Source: Bog-756 sp963812525 (GTDB lineage Bacteria > Actinomycetota > Acidimicrobiia > Acidimicrobiales > RAAP-2). Taken from it: 64,000 nucleotides of DNA. Location: NCBI GenBank assembly GCA_963812525.1, contig CAWEVL010000009.1, positions 744,001-808,000 of the forward strand. Direction: 5' to 3'. Position 1 is the first letter of the stretch. Each line of letters opens with the position of its first letter. Positions 43,163 through 53,172 of the stretch are shown here, piece by piece. The position numbers and the translations under genes are program-made. The notes beneath the pieces were generated by a model, which ran no database searches, was not told where the DNA came from, and saw only the letters and a program-made list of their open reading frames with translations.

Positions 43163-44221
43163 AACGACTCCACCTCGGCCAGAGCCCGCTCGCCCAGGCG
43201 ACCGACATGGGCGGCGAACTGCTCGACGCCCGACCGGTCACCGGCGGCGGCCCCTCCGGCATAGCGAACATGGACCCCCTGGAGGATACAGGCCAGCTTC
43301 CAGAATCCGAACGCCCGGTAGTAGGCGATGGCGGAGACGTCGCGCCCGGAGGCCTGGGCGTAGCGGGCCAGCAGGTCCGACCGGCGGGCGAACCCGGGAA
43401 CGGTGGTGGGGGCCACGCCCAGCAGGGCCTGGTCGCCGTCGCCGGGCTCGGCCCAGTACACGAGCAACAGGCCCAGATCGGCCAGCGGGTCGCCCAGGGT
43501 GCAGATCTCCCAGTCCAGGACGGCTCGCACCGTCCCCTGGTCGTCGAGCACCGTGTTGTCCAGGCGGTAGTCGCCGTGCACGATGCTGACCCCCTGCTGC
43601 TCGGGGATGCCGGCGGCCAGGAGCTGGTGGACCCGGTCGACCACGGCCGGCCCGGGCTCGCCGTCCACGGTGGACTGGGTGAACTGGCCGTGCCACCGCT
43701 TGAGCTGACGGGCGATGTAGCCGTCGCGCCGGGCGAAGTCGCCGAGGCCGACGGCGTCGACGTCCACTGCGTGCAGCTGGGCCAGGGTGTCGACCAGCGA
43801 GTCGCCGGCGTGGGACCGGCTGGCCTCGGACGAGCTCGGTGGCGGTCCGCTCGTCCCGCACGATGTGGCCGTCGACGAACGACATCACGTAGAAGGGCGC
43901 CCCGTTGACCGAGTCGTCGGTGCACAGACCGAGGGTGCGGGGCACCGGGACCCCGGTGCGGCCCAGCGCGGTGATCACGGTGTGCTCGCGCTGCATGTCG
44001 TGTGCCGTGGGGAGCACGTGGCTGACCGGTGGTCGCCGCAGGGCGAAGACCTGCCCGGCGTCGTCGGTCACCCGGTAGGTGAGGTTGGAGCGGCCGCCGG
44101 CGATCAGCTCGAAGGCGAAGGGGGCCTTGGCCCCGGGCACGGTGGCCGACAACCACCCGGTCACCCGGTCTCGGTCGATCCCCTCGACCTCGACCTCGGC
44201 TGTCGGTGACCCCGCTTCCAT
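43159..44221 (-). CDS. Aminoglycoside-phosphotransferase-like kinase (ACAD10-type), frameshift near 43820
   Basis: The first frame starts MEAGSPTAEVEVEGIDRDRV and carries FELIAGGRSNLTYRVTDDAG, FALRRPPVSHVLPTAHDMQR and GAPFYVMSFVDGHIVRDERT. After about residue 135 the sense moves one frame: RSHAGDSLVDTLAQLHAVDV, DAVGLGDFARRDGYIARQLK, the catalytic loop VSIVHGDYRLDNTVLDD, and VRAVLDWEICTLGDPLADLG with the metal-binding Asp. These are the domain signs of the APH/ACAD10 family that phosphorylates hydroxyacyl-CoA or similar small molecules. One extra base explains the switch. It is followed directly by the PAC2 gene. Confidence 0.8.
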
Positions 44222-44346
44222 GCCTACGACGCTACCCGCGCTGGGTTCGACCTTCGGGCCAGGCCCGGACCGGCCGGTGCGGGCAGCCCCACACCCGACC
44301 CGTGGCCGGTCGGACCGCACCGGGTGCTCCCGGTATCGTCTCGGTC

Positions 44347-45067
44347 ATGGTCGACGTCACCGATGCCACATTCGAGGAGGAAGTCCTCAAGCGATCCTCT
44401 GAGGTCCCCGTGGTGGTGGACCTCTGGGCCCCCTGGTGCGGTCCGTGCCGGACGCTCGGACCGATCATCGAGAAGGTGGTCGACGCCACCGAGGGGGCGG
44501 TGGCGCTGGCCAAGGTCAATGTCGACGAGAACCCGGCCATCTCCGGCAGCTTCCAGGTCCAGTCCATCCCCGCGGTGTTCGCCTTGAAGGACGGCAAGGT
44601 GGTGGACGGGTTCATCGGCGCCCAGCCCGAGGCGGCGGTGGACGAGTTCGTGGCCAAGCTCATTCCGGCGCCGTCCGAGGCCGACGTCCTGGTGGCCGAG
44701 GGCCGACGGGACGGGACCGAGGCACCGCTGCGCCAGGCGCTCGAGCTGCAGCCCGACCATGAGGAGGCCATCGTGGCCCTGGCCGGGCTCCTGGTGGCCC
44801 GGGGCGAGACCGACGAGGCCATCGCCCTGCTCGGACGCATCCCCGAGACGGCCGATACCCGCCGACTGCTGGCCGAGGCCCGGCTGGCCTCCCAGCGGGT
44901 CGACGTCGGCGGCCGACGACGTCGAGGGGTTGTTGGACGGGCTGCTCGACCGGGTCACCGGGGACCCCACCGCCCGACAGGAGTTCCTCGACCTGCTGGA
45001 GACCCTCGGGCCCGACGACCCCCGCACGTCCCGCTACCGCAAGGCGCTGGCCTCCCGCCTGTTCTGA
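44347..45067 (+). CDS. Thioredoxin-fold protein with TPR-like tail (CnoX/YbbN type), frameshift near 44905
   Basis: The N-terminal 110 residues form a thioredoxin domain with the redox pair WCGPC (VVDLWAPWCGPCRTL) and the cis-Pro region SIPAVFALKDG. The C-terminal half has tetratricopeptide-like helices (APLRQALELQPDHEEAIVAL). After ARLASQRVD, one extra G moves the continuation (DDVEGLLDGLLDRVTGDPTA) to the next frame, ending EFLDLLETLGPDDPRTSRYR and KALASRLF at 45067. YbbN/CnoX proteins act as chaperedoxins for DnaK/GroEL clients. TATCGT is 7 nt before ATG 44347, so it is probably leaderless. Confidence 0.85.
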
Positions 45068-45143
45068 CCCCGGTGTCCGGGCCGCGCCGCCCGACCAGGG
45101 ACCGGGATGCCCGTCCTCCCGGCCGGGGGATAGCGTCACGCCC

Positions 45144-46025
45144 GTGCGAGCAACCCGCCTGACCCTCGGCGAGCGGTCCTTCGACATCACCGATCGGGCC
45201 CTGGTCATGGGAATCCTCAACCGGACCCCCGACTCCTTCTACGACAAGGGGGCCACGTACGCCCTCGACGACCTCCTGCAACGGGCGGAGGTGCTGGTCG
45301 ACGCGGGTGCCGACCTGCTCGACGTGGGCGGGGTCAAAGCCGGCCCGGGGCCGGCGGTGGACGAGCCCGAGGAGCTGGACCGGGTGATCCCGGCGCTCGA
45401 GGCCCTGCGGGCCCGGTTCGACACGCCGTTGTCGGTCGACACCTGGCGGGCGTCGGTGGCCAAGGAGGCCTACGCCGTCGGTGCCGTGATGGGCAACGAC
45501 ATCAGCGGCTTCGCCGATCCCGAGTACCTGGCCGTGGCCGCGGCGGCCGGGGCCACGGTGGTGGCCACCCACATCCGGCTCGGGCCCCGGATCCCCGATC
45601 CCGACCCGGTGTACGACGACGTCGTGGAGGCGGTGCGGGCCTACCTGGTGGACCGGGCGACGTGGGCCAGGACGGCCGGGCTGCCACCGGATCGGATCGT
45701 GCTCGACGCCGGACTGGACCTGGGCAAGACAGCCCAGCAGTCCCTGACCCTGCTCCGGGCGTCGGACCAGCTGGCCGACCTGGGCTACCCGCTGCTGCTG
45801 TCGGCGTCCAACAAGACGTTCCTCGGCGTCGTCCTGGGGCTCGAGATCGGCGAGCGGCGGGAGGCGTCGCTGGCCGCCACGGCACTGGGCGCGGCGCTCG
45901 GGTGCCGGATCGTGCGGGTGCACGACGTCGCCGCCCACCGTGAGGTCTGCGCCGTGCTCGGGGCCGTCGACGCGGCCCGCCGGACCGATCGCACGCGCCA
46001 TCGGGCACGTGAGCGGGGCCGGCCG
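45144..46025 (+). CDS. folP2: FolP2-type dihydropteroate-synthase homologue
   Basis: About 294 residues before the holA start. The pterin-barrel fold is clear: LVMGILNRTPDSFYDKGATY, GADLLDVGGVKAGPGPAV, TPLSVDTWRASVAKEAYAVG, GNDISGF and LLLSASNKTFLGVVLGLEIG. True FolP has NVTPDSFSDGG, GGESTRPGA and the RKSFLG loop. The changes seen (NRTPDSFYDKG, GGVKAGPGPA, NKTFLG) are those of the mycobacterial FolP2 group, which is reported not to replace FolP1. The function is therefore uncertain. TAGCGT lies 7 nt before GTG 45144 (leaderless). No stop codon separates this frame from holA. Confidence 0.8.
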
Positions 46026-47061
46026 GTGAGCGCGGCCGGCCCCATGGCCCCGTCCGACGTCCACGCCGATCCCGCCGACCGGTCGAGCGCCGCCTATCTG
46101 GTCCGGGGGAGCGACCCTTCCCTGGTGGCCCAGGCCGCCCACGCCCTCACCGAGCGCCTGGTGGCCGGCGGGGACCCGTCGCTCATGGTCGAGGAGTTCG
46201 GTGGGCCGGGTGCCGAGCCGTTCGACGTGGGCGCCGTGATCGACGCCTGCACCACCCCACCGTTCCTGGTGGAGCGCCGGGTGGTCGTGGTGCGGGACGT
46301 CGGCCAGCTCACGCCGGGTGATGCCAAGCGCCTGGTGGAGTACCTGGGGGACCCACTGCCCACCACGGCGCTGGTGCTGGTGGCCGGAGGGGGGACCCTG
46401 CCCCAGGCCCTGTCCAAATCGGTGGGGGCCTCCGGCGAGGTGGTGGACACCTCGGTGGGCACCGGGCGGGCCCGGACCCAGTGGCTGGCCGACCACCTGA
46501 AGGAGGGCCCCGTACGTCTGGACGGCCCGGCCACCGCCGCTCCTCTCCGAGCACCTGGGGGAGGACATGGGCCGGCTCGAGGGGCTGCTCGACACCCTGG
46601 CCTCGGCCTACGGCGACGGGGCCACCGTCTCGGTCGACGACCTCGAGCCGTTCCTGGGAACGGCCGGGGCCCTGGCCCCGTGGGACCTCACCGATGCCAT
46701 CGACGCCGGCAAGACGGCGAAGGCGCTCGGCGTGCTGCAGCGGATGTTGGACGGGCCCGACTCCCACCCCCTCCGGGTGATGTCCGTCCTCCACAGCCAC
46801 TACCGCAAGATGCTGCAGCTGGACGGGTCCGGGGTGACCTCAGCGGAGGAGGCGGCCCAGGTGCTCGGGATGAGGAGCGCCTTCCCGGCCAAGAAGGCCC
46901 TGGCCGGGTCGCGTCGGCTGGGGATCGACCGGATCGCCCGGGCCGTCCGGCTGCTGGCCCAGGCCGATCTGGACCTGCGGGGGGCGACCGGGCTCTCGGG
47001 GGAGACGGTGCTGGAGGTCCTGGTGGCCCGACTCAGCCGACTGTCCGGCTCCGGACGCTAG
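46026..47061 (+). CDS. holA: DNA polymerase III delta subunit, frameshift near 46535
   Basis: Clamp-loader delta subunit, which opens the beta clamp during replication. The N-terminal domain reads AAYLVRGSDPSLVAQAAHAL, FLVERRVVVVRDVGQLTPGD and LPTTALVLVAGGGTLPQALS. Near 46535 one base shift moves the sense to LLSEHLGEDMGRLEGLLDTL, VSVDDLEPFLGTAGALAPWD, and the collar helices up to the stop at 47061. The GTG at 46026 is the best start but has no clear ribosome site, and the frame is continuous with folP2. The gene is essential, so the shift is probably an error in the assembly. Confidence 0.85.
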
Positions 47062-47078
47062 CCGGGCCGGTCTCCGGC

Positions 47079-47751
47079 TCAGGAGGCCACCGCGTCCCGT
47101 GACTGCTCCCCGGCGTCGGCCACGTTCTCGGTCCAGTGGAACCCGTCCCAGTAGCGGAACTGGTGCCGTCCGGTCGGGTCGGCCTTCCACCCGGCGGGCA
47201 CGGTGGACACGGGGTCGCCCACCACGGCCAGGCTCGTCCTCTGCTTGGGCCGGTAGGTGCGGGACAGACCGACCGGCGGACGGGTCTTGGTGGCGGTCCC
47301 GCCGCTGCTGAAGAAGGTGCCGGACACCTCGACGGGTGCCGATTCGGTGAGCGGTCCGACCGGGTCGGCCTCGCTCCCGGTGGCCGTTGGCCCGGTTGAA
47401 GACGTCGAACCCGACCGGAGCGGCGACCCCGCCGACCGGCCAGTGCTCGTCGCGCTGGGCCCCGGGGGCGTGGGTCTGCTCGCCGAAGCGTTCGAAGGGG
47501 AGGCTGGCGGCCTTGCCGGCGGCGGCGATGGTCGAGACCTTGGGCCGTCCCTTGAAGACGTAGAGGGAGAGGCCCACGACGGGGACCAGCACCACCAGGA
47601 TGAGGTAGGCGGCCTTGCTCTCCTCGGCCCGCTTCCAGGCCCAGCCGGGTTGGCGGATGAGGTCGACGGCCCCGGCGATCGTGGCGAGCCCCACGATCAG
47701 AGCCACCAGCTCGAGCGAGAACATGCTCGGTCCTGCAATCTGTCCAGTCAT
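47079..47751 (-). CDS. PLDc_N-like membrane protein with DUF2510 tail, frameshift near 47390
   Basis: From ATG 47751 (AGGAGG 9 nt upstream), MTGQIAGPSMFSLELVALIV starts a protein with two membrane helices and a PLDc_N signature (AAYLILVVLVPVVGLSLYVF then KGRPKV). Near 47390 one extra base shifts the sense to ATGSEADPVGPLTESAPVEV, followed by a C-terminal DUF2510 module (VPAGWKADPTGRHQFRYWDG then FHWTENVADAG). DUF2510 modules are small extracellular or membrane-linked domains common in actinomycetes. Function unknown. Confidence 0.65.
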
Positions 47752-47980
47752 GGGCCACAGCCTCCTGTTGTGCCGATTACACCTACATCGCGGGCAGCAC
47801 CGGGAGTCGCCCCGTGGTGGGGTGACCGGCGGTGGTGCGGGTACAGCTGTCGGGTCAGGCGCTCGATGCGCTGACGGTCACTGGGCGAGTGCGGTATCGA
47901 AATAATCGGAGAAGCTGTGGCACTCGTGAAGCATCACTATCAGTGTCTATCACAGCGCTGAGAGTAGTCAAACCCTGGTC

Positions 47981-50900
47981 TTAGCGGAAATCCCTCGACG
48001 ACGGCACCGGACCGAGCTCGAGCGGCTCGAACCGCTCGGCCACGAGGGTCATCGACCCCTCCGAACGCTCGATCCGTCCCCGTACCAGCAGCGCCGGGCA
48101 CGACCGGGCCACCGGCTTCCACCGGATCCAGGCCCCCCGGGAGCAGACGATGTTGACCATCCCGGTCTCGTCCTCGAGGTTCAAGAAGACGGCGCCGTGC
48201 GCGCTCTCCGGCTGCTGGCGGTGGGTGACCACCCCTCCGACGGTGATCCGGTCCCCGGCCGGCCTCGACCGCAGCGCCGCCGCGGCCAGCACCCCCCGTC
48301 TGTCCAGTCCCTCGCGAGCCAGCTCCATGGCCGTGGTGTCGGGGGCCATCCCGAGCGACCACAGGTCGTCGGCCACCCCCTCCCACGAGGTGGGCCGGGG
48401 CAGGGGTGGGGGATCCGAGCCGGTGACGACCCCGGGGAGCCGGTCCGCGGTGGCCTGGGAGGCCGCCCCCGCCCCCCACACCAGGGACCGCCGGCCGTGA
48501 CCGGCGGTCTTCCCCACCCCCTTCCCCAGGCCGTCGAGGGCGCCGGCCGTGGCCAACGCCTCCAGCTGGGCACGGGAGACGCCGGCCCGGCGGACCAGGT
48601 CCTCCATGCTCGACCAGGGTCGCCCCTCGGCGATCCGCTCCGCGGTCTCGTCGCCGATGCCGCGTACCGAGGACACGCCCAGCCGGACAGCCGGTCCTGA
48701 CCGCCCCCCGCTCCCTCCACTCCCGCAGTCCACGCCCACCTCCTCGAGCCCGGCGTCGGCCCCGCCGGCGTTCACGTCGGGCCGGCGGACCACCACCCCG
48801 TGCCGCTTGGCGTCGGCCACCAGGCTCTGCGGGGACCAGAACCCCATGGGTTGCGCGTTGAGGAGGCCGGCGGTGAAGGCGGCGGGGTAGTGCACCTTGC
48901 ACCAGGCGGTGGCGTACACCAGGTGGGCGAAGGCCACCGAGTGGCTCTCGGGGAACCCGAAGTTGGCGAAGGCCGCCAGAGCCGTGTACACCAGCTCGGA
49001 CACCTCGGCGGAGACCTGCCGGGCGGCCATGCCGGTGAACAGCCGGCCGCGCAGGCGGGCCATACGCTCGCCCGACCGCTTGGCACTCATGGCCTGGCGC
49101 AGCTCGTCGGCCTCGGTCGGGGTGAAGCCGGCCACGTCGATGGCGATCTGCATCAGCTGCTCCTGGAACAGGGGCACCCCGAGGGTGCGCTCGAGGGCCG
49201 GCCGCAGCAAGGGGTGGAGGTAGGTGATGGGCTCGGTCCCGTTCCGCCTCCGGATGTAGGGGTGGACGGCGTTCCCCTGGATGGGCCCCGGGCGGATCAG
49301 GGCCACCTCGATGGCCAGGTCGTAGAAACACCGCGGCTGGACGCGGGGGAGCGTGTTCATCTGGGCCCGCGACTCCACCTGGAAGACCCCGACGGTGTCG
49401 GCCCGGCACAGCAGGTCGTAGACGGCCGGGTCCTGGTCGAGGCGGGCCAGGTCGATCGTCACGCCGTGGAACTCGCCCACCAGGTCGACCATGTGGTGCA
49501 GCGCGGTGAGCATGCCCAGGCCGAGCAGGTCGAACTTGACCAGCCCGGCCGCCGCGCAGTCGTCCTTGTCCCACTGGAGCACGCTGCGGCCGGGCATCCG
49601 ACCCCACTCGACCGGGCACACCTCGACCACCGGGCGGTCGCAGATGACCATGCCGCCGGAGTGGATTCCGAGGTGGCGGGGGAAGTCGAGCAGCTCGCCG
49701 GCCAGGTCCTGGACCAGGGGTGGGAGGTCCTCCCGCTCGTGGAGCGACTCGCCCCGGTCGACCGACTTCGACCAGGCGTCCACCTCCTCGGGCGCGTGTC
49801 CGAGCGCCTTGCCCACATCGCGGAGGGCCGAGCGTGACCGGTAGGTGATGACGTTGGCCACCTGGGCGGCATGGAGCCGGCCGTAGCGCTCGTAGACGTA
49901 CTGGATGACCTCCTCCCGCCGACCCGACTCGATGTCGACGTCGATGTCCGGTGGCCCGTCGCGGGCCGGGGAGAGGAAGCGCTCGAACAGCAGGCCGAGG
50001 GAGACGGCGTCGACGTTGGTGATGCCGAGGGCGTAACAGACCGCCGAAGTGGCCGCCGACCCCCGGCCCTGGCAGAAGATGTCCTCCCGCCGGCAGAACG
50101 CCACGATGTCCCAGACGGTGAGGAAGTAGCCGGGGAACCCGAGCGCCCCGATGACGGCCAGCTCACGGTCGAGCTGGGCCCAGGCCCCCGGTACCCGTGC
50201 CGCCTCCCGTGGCCCGTACCGGTCGGTGGCGCCGCGGCGGACCAGCTCCACCAGCCAGGTCTGCTCGGTGTGCCCGGTCGGCACCGGGAAGTCGGGGAGC
50301 CGGGGGGCCACCAGGCGCAGGTCGAAGGAGCAGGCGGCGGCCAGCTCGGCGGCCTGGTCCACCACCCCGGGCCACCGGGCGAACCGGCGACGCTGTTCGG
50401 CCTCACCCCGCAGGCAGGCGGTGGCCGAGGGGGGGAGCCACCCCTCGAGCTCGGCCAGGGTGCGGCGGGCCCGTACCGCGGCCAGCGCGGTGCTCAGGGG
50501 GAAACGGGCCGGGCTGGCGTAGTGCACGTTATTGGTGGCCACCGGGGCCACGCCCCGCTCGATGGCCAACAGGGCCAGGGTGTCGTTGCGGGTGGCGTCG
50601 ACCGGATTGCCGTGATCCCAGAGCTCGACAGCCACGTGGTCGCGGCCGAACCGGCCGATCAGGTGGTCGAGGGTGCGCGCCGCCGCCGCCGGCCCCTCGG
50701 TGGTGAGGGCGGTGGCCAGCGCCCCCTTGCGGCACCCGGTGAGCACCTGCCAGTGCCCTCGATGCCCGTCCGACAGCGCGTCGAGCGTGATCACCGGCTT
50801 GCCCTTCTCGCCGCCGGCCAGGTGGGCTTCGGCGATGACCCGGCTGAGGGAGGCGTAGCCCTCGGGGTCCCGGGCCAGCACCACCAGGTGGGCGCCGTCG

Positions 50901-51178
50901 GGGTCGGCCACCCCGGTCCGGGCCCCCGGCGGCGCCATCCGACCCCGGGCCCCCGCCGGGCCCCCGCCGGTGAGGGTGAGCTCGGCGCCGAAGACGGTGG
51001 GCAGGCCGAAGGCCCGGGCCGCCTCGGCGAACCGCACCACACCGTAGAGGCCGTTGTGATCGGTCAGCGCCAGTCCGGACAGGCCGAGCCGGGTCGCTTC
51101 GGCGGCCAGCTCCTCGGGATGGCTGGCGCCGTCGAGGAAGGAGAAGTTGGAGTGGACGTGCAGTTCGGCGTAGGCCAT
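47981..51178 (-). CDS. dnaE2: Error-prone DNA polymerase (DnaE2 type)
   Basis: A 1065-residue C-family polymerase. PHP domain at the N-terminus (AELHVHSNFSFLDGASHPEE and LALTDHNGLYGVVRF), catalytic aspartates in GPPDIDVDIESGRREEVIQY (near residue 410), GRGSAATSAVCYALG, a helix-hairpin-helix region and a C-terminal OB fold ending near RIERSEGSMTLVAERFEPLE. The length (about 1,060) separates it from replicative DnaE1 (about 1,180). It copies over damaged DNA with ImuA' and ImuB. It begins 20 bp after imuB and is the last gene of the SOS operon. Confidence 0.94.
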   Translation of the reverse strand: MAYAELHVHSNFSFLDGASHPEELAAEATRLGLSGLALTDHNGLYGVVRFAEAARAFGLPTVFGAELTLTGGGPAGARGRMAPPGARTGVADPDGAHLVVLARDPEGYASLSRVIAEAHLAGGEKGKPVITLDALSDGHRGHWQVLTGCRKGALATALTTEGPAAAARTLDHLIGRFGRDHVAVELWDHGNPVDATRNDTLALLAIERGVAPVATNNVHYASPARFPLSTALAAVRARRTLAELEGWLPPSATACLRGEAEQRRRFARWPGVVDQAAELAAACSFDLRLVAPRLPDFPVPTGHTEQTWLVELVRRGATDRYGPREAARVPGAWAQLDRELAVIGALGFPGYFLTVWDIVAFCRREDIFCQGRGSAATSAVCYALGITNVDAVSLGLLFERFLSPARDGPPDIDVDIESGRREEVIQYVYERYGRLHAAQVANVITYRSRSALRDVGKALGHAPEEVDAWSKSVDRGESLHEREDLPPLVQDLAGELLDFPRHLGIHSGGMVICDRPVVEVCPVEWGRMPGRSVLQWDKDDCAAAGLVKFDLLGLGMLTALHHMVDLVGEFHGVTIDLARLDQDPAVYDLLCRADTVGVFQVESRAQMNTLPRVQPRCFYDLAIEVALIRPGPIQGNAVHPYIRRRNGTEPITYLHPLLRPALERTLGVPLFQEQLMQIAIDVAGFTPTEADELRQAMSAKRSGERMARLRGRLFTGMAARQVSAEVSELVYTALAAFANFGFPESHSVAFAHLVYATAWCKVHYPAAFTAGLLNAQPMGFWSPQSLVADAKRHGVVVRRPDVNAGGADAGLEEVGVDCGSGGSGGRSGPAVRLGVSSVRGIGDETAERIAEGRPWSSMEDLVRRAGVSRAQLEALATAGALDGLGKGVGKTAGHGRRSLVWGAGAASQATADRLPGVVTGSDPPPLPRPTSWEGVADDLWSLGMAPDTTAMELAREGLDRRGVLAAAALRSRPAGDRITVGGVVTHRQQPESAHGAVFLNLEDETGMVNIVCSRGAWIRWKPVARSCPALLVRGRIERSEGSMTLVAERFEPLELGPVPSSRDFR

Positions 51179-51197
51179 GTCGATCGGACGGCTCCGG

Positions 51198-52271
51198 CTA
51201 TCCGTAGGTGGCTTCGACCCACCACCGACCCCGCTCGACCAGCAGCAGGTGGGCGGCCGGCCCGGTGACGGCCTGCAGTCGCGCGCTCCGCCGACGGGAC
51301 CTCGACCACCACCGTTCGTCCGACGGCCAGGGCCCGGCCCAGGCGGTCACCGCCGACCACGGACCCTCCTCCACCGACAGCCGGCCCGGGATGCCGGTGA
51401 GGAGCCCCCGGGCCGACACCGCCAGGGGCTTCCCGTCGGCGCCGACCAGCTCGGCCCGCAGGGGGACGGGATGCACGACGGCCGGGGCCGGCGGCGGGAT
51501 CTGGCCGGGCCACGGTCCGCCCGGGGACGGGTCGGGATGGGTCTCCCGGCCACCCCAGGTCACGAAGCGGGCCCGTTGGGCCGGCCCTCGGCCTCCTTGC
51601 AGGCGAGCGGTCACCACCCCGTCCGGACCCAGGAGGTCCTGCACGGCGGCCAGGGCCCGGCCGGCGCGGGCGTCGGTGTCGCTCACGCCACCCCAGAAGC
51701 CGGACTGGCCACCCGCCGCCGCCACGGCACGGTCGGGGCCCCGGCGTCCGACCGTCGGCCGGCGCAGGTCCCCGAGTTCCCCGCTCCGGCCCCGGGCCAC
51801 GCAGTGGCCGGCCATCCCGTCCGACCCGAACCGACCCAGCACATGGGCTTCGGGCAGGGCGGCGAACTCGCCCAGGGTGCGGACGCCCAGCCGGCTCAGC
51901 AGTTCGGCCAGTTCGGGCTGGCCCAGGACGCCCACCGGGAAGGGCGCCAGGAAGTCGGCCGTCCCCCCGGCCGGGACGATGACGCCGCCTTGGGCGGCGA
52001 GCACCGCGGCGAACAGGCCGTCAGCCACCCCGACCTCGGCGGCGGCGACGGCCGAGGCCGTCTCGGCCACCAGGCGGGCCAACCGGTCCTCGCCGCCGAA
52101 GTAGCGGGCCGGCCCGCGGGCGGGGAGCGAGCAGATCCCCGGCCGGACGGCGGTGACCCACGGGCAGTAGGCCTCCACGGCCCCGATCACCCGGTCGAAC
52201 GACCGGAGGGCCTCGCCCCCCTCGTCCTCGTCGAGCAGGTCGGGGCAGCGCACCACCACCAGGCGGTTCAT
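51198..52271 (-). CDS. imuB: ImuB-like inactive Y-family polymerase, short N-terminus
   Basis: A 357-residue ImuB homologue. It begins MNRLVVVRCPDL and continues directly with ALRSFDRVIGAVEAYCPWVT, VRPGICSLPARGPARYFGGE and a palm/thumb region (LSRLGVRTLGEFAALPEAHV). In ImuB the catalytic acidic residues are normally absent; the protein serves as an adaptor. Compared with usual ImuB (about 500 residues), the stretch with the finger domain (around residues 20-60) is missing, and the C-terminus is shorter. QSGFWG at residues 189-194 fits the beta-clamp-binding QLxLWG motif. Its ATG overlaps the imuA' stop (ATGA). Confidence 0.8.
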   Translation of the reverse strand: MNRLVVVRCPDLLDEDEGGEALRSFDRVIGAVEAYCPWVTAVRPGICSLPARGPARYFGGEDRLARLVAETASAVAAAEVGVADGLFAAVLAAQGGVIVPAGGTADFLAPFPVGVLGQPELAELLSRLGVRTLGEFAALPEAHVLGRFGSDGMAGHCVARGRSGELGDLRRPTVGRRGPDRAVAAAGGQSGFWGGVSDTDARAGRALAAVQDLLGPDGVVTARLQGGRGPAQRARFVTWGGRETHPDPSPGGPWPGQIPPPAPAVVHPVPLRAELVGADGKPLAVSARGLLTGIPGRLSVEEGPWSAVTAWAGPWPSDERWWSRSRRRSARLQAVTGPAAHLLLVERGRWWVEATYG

Positions 52272-53040
52272 GTCGGCCCCCCCGGGCCGGCATCGGCCAG
52301 CGCACCGCTGGTGGATGGGAGCCACAACCGGTGGTGTCGGGGTCGAGCCGCCGACCGCCGGCCGGTGGCGGTCACCGTCATCCGTCGGCGGGACAGGAAC
52401 CCCTCGCCGGTCCCGGCACCGTCCCAGTGGGTCTCGCCGATGGTCAGACACAGGTCGGGAGGGTCGGGCCAGCCGGCCCGGCCCGGCACCACCACCAGGA
52501 CGGACCGGCGGTCCCGGGCCCGGGCCGCCAGCCGGTGGGCCATGGCCCGGCGGGGGGGAACGGGGGGCAGAGCACCACCAGGTCCACGCCGTCGATCACC
52601 GCCGCGGTGACTTCGGCCCAGGCCACACCGGGGCGGGGGATCACCGCCAGTCGACCCAGGTCGATGCCGAGCTCGTGCGCCGCCACCCCACCCAGGCCGT
52701 CCAGTCCGACCAGCGCACACCACGACCCCGCCCCCGATGCCGCCGCCAGGAGCGCCAGGGCCACGCTGATGCTGCCGTCAGCGGCCGGGCCGGTCTCGGT
52801 GCGCCCCGGTCCCCTGACCACGACGGTGGTCCCCCGGCGCAGGCTGCCGTCGGGGAGCAGGGCGCCGAGGGGTGGGGCCACCGGGAGGAGGCGGGTCTGG
52901 CTCGACGAGACCGGCCGCGTGCGCTCGGCCAGCCCGGCCAGGGAGGCGAGGTCCCGGTGGCGCCCGGGCGACCGGCCCGGAGGCGGCCCCTCCGGGTCCT
53001 GGGTATCCACGCCCGGACGGTGGGGAGGTGCTACGAACAT
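52268..53040 (-). CDS. ImuA'-like RecA-fold mutasome protein, frameshift near 52555
   Basis: From ATG 53040 (MFVAPPHRPGVDTQDPEGPP), a RecA-like domain appears: LGALLPDGSLRRGTTVVVRG, ISVALALLAAASGAGSWCAL and DLGRLAVIPRPGVAWAEVTA. At a run of G residues near 52551-52557 the sense moves one frame to RRAMAHRLAARARDRRSVLV and TIGETHWDGAGTGEGFLSRR, to the stop at 52268. ImuA' binds ImuB and RecA in actinobacterial SOS mutagenesis. The start is leaderless: TACTAT lies 7 nt before the ATG. A LexA box overlaps the start codon. Confidence 0.75.
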
Positions 53041-53047
53041 ATGTTCG
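53034..53047. promoter_or_regulatory. LexA (SOS) box over the imuA' start
   Basis: CGAACATATGTTCG is a perfect 14-bp palindrome and fits the actinobacterial SOS box (TCGAAC-N4-GTTCGA; here flanked by A and T on the outer side). The ATG of imuA' is inside it, and the TACTAT -10 element is 5-10 bp upstream, so LexA would block initiation of a leaderless transcript. Confidence 0.9.
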
Positions 53048-53172
53048 ATAGTACTGATCTGCCGGGCGGTCTGCCCAGTCCGCCCACCCGGGTCCCGGGC
53101 CCTCTCCCACCCTCTCCGTTCCGCCGCCAAATATCGTGGCCGAAATGGAGCCGACCGGGCGGTGGCCGGCGC

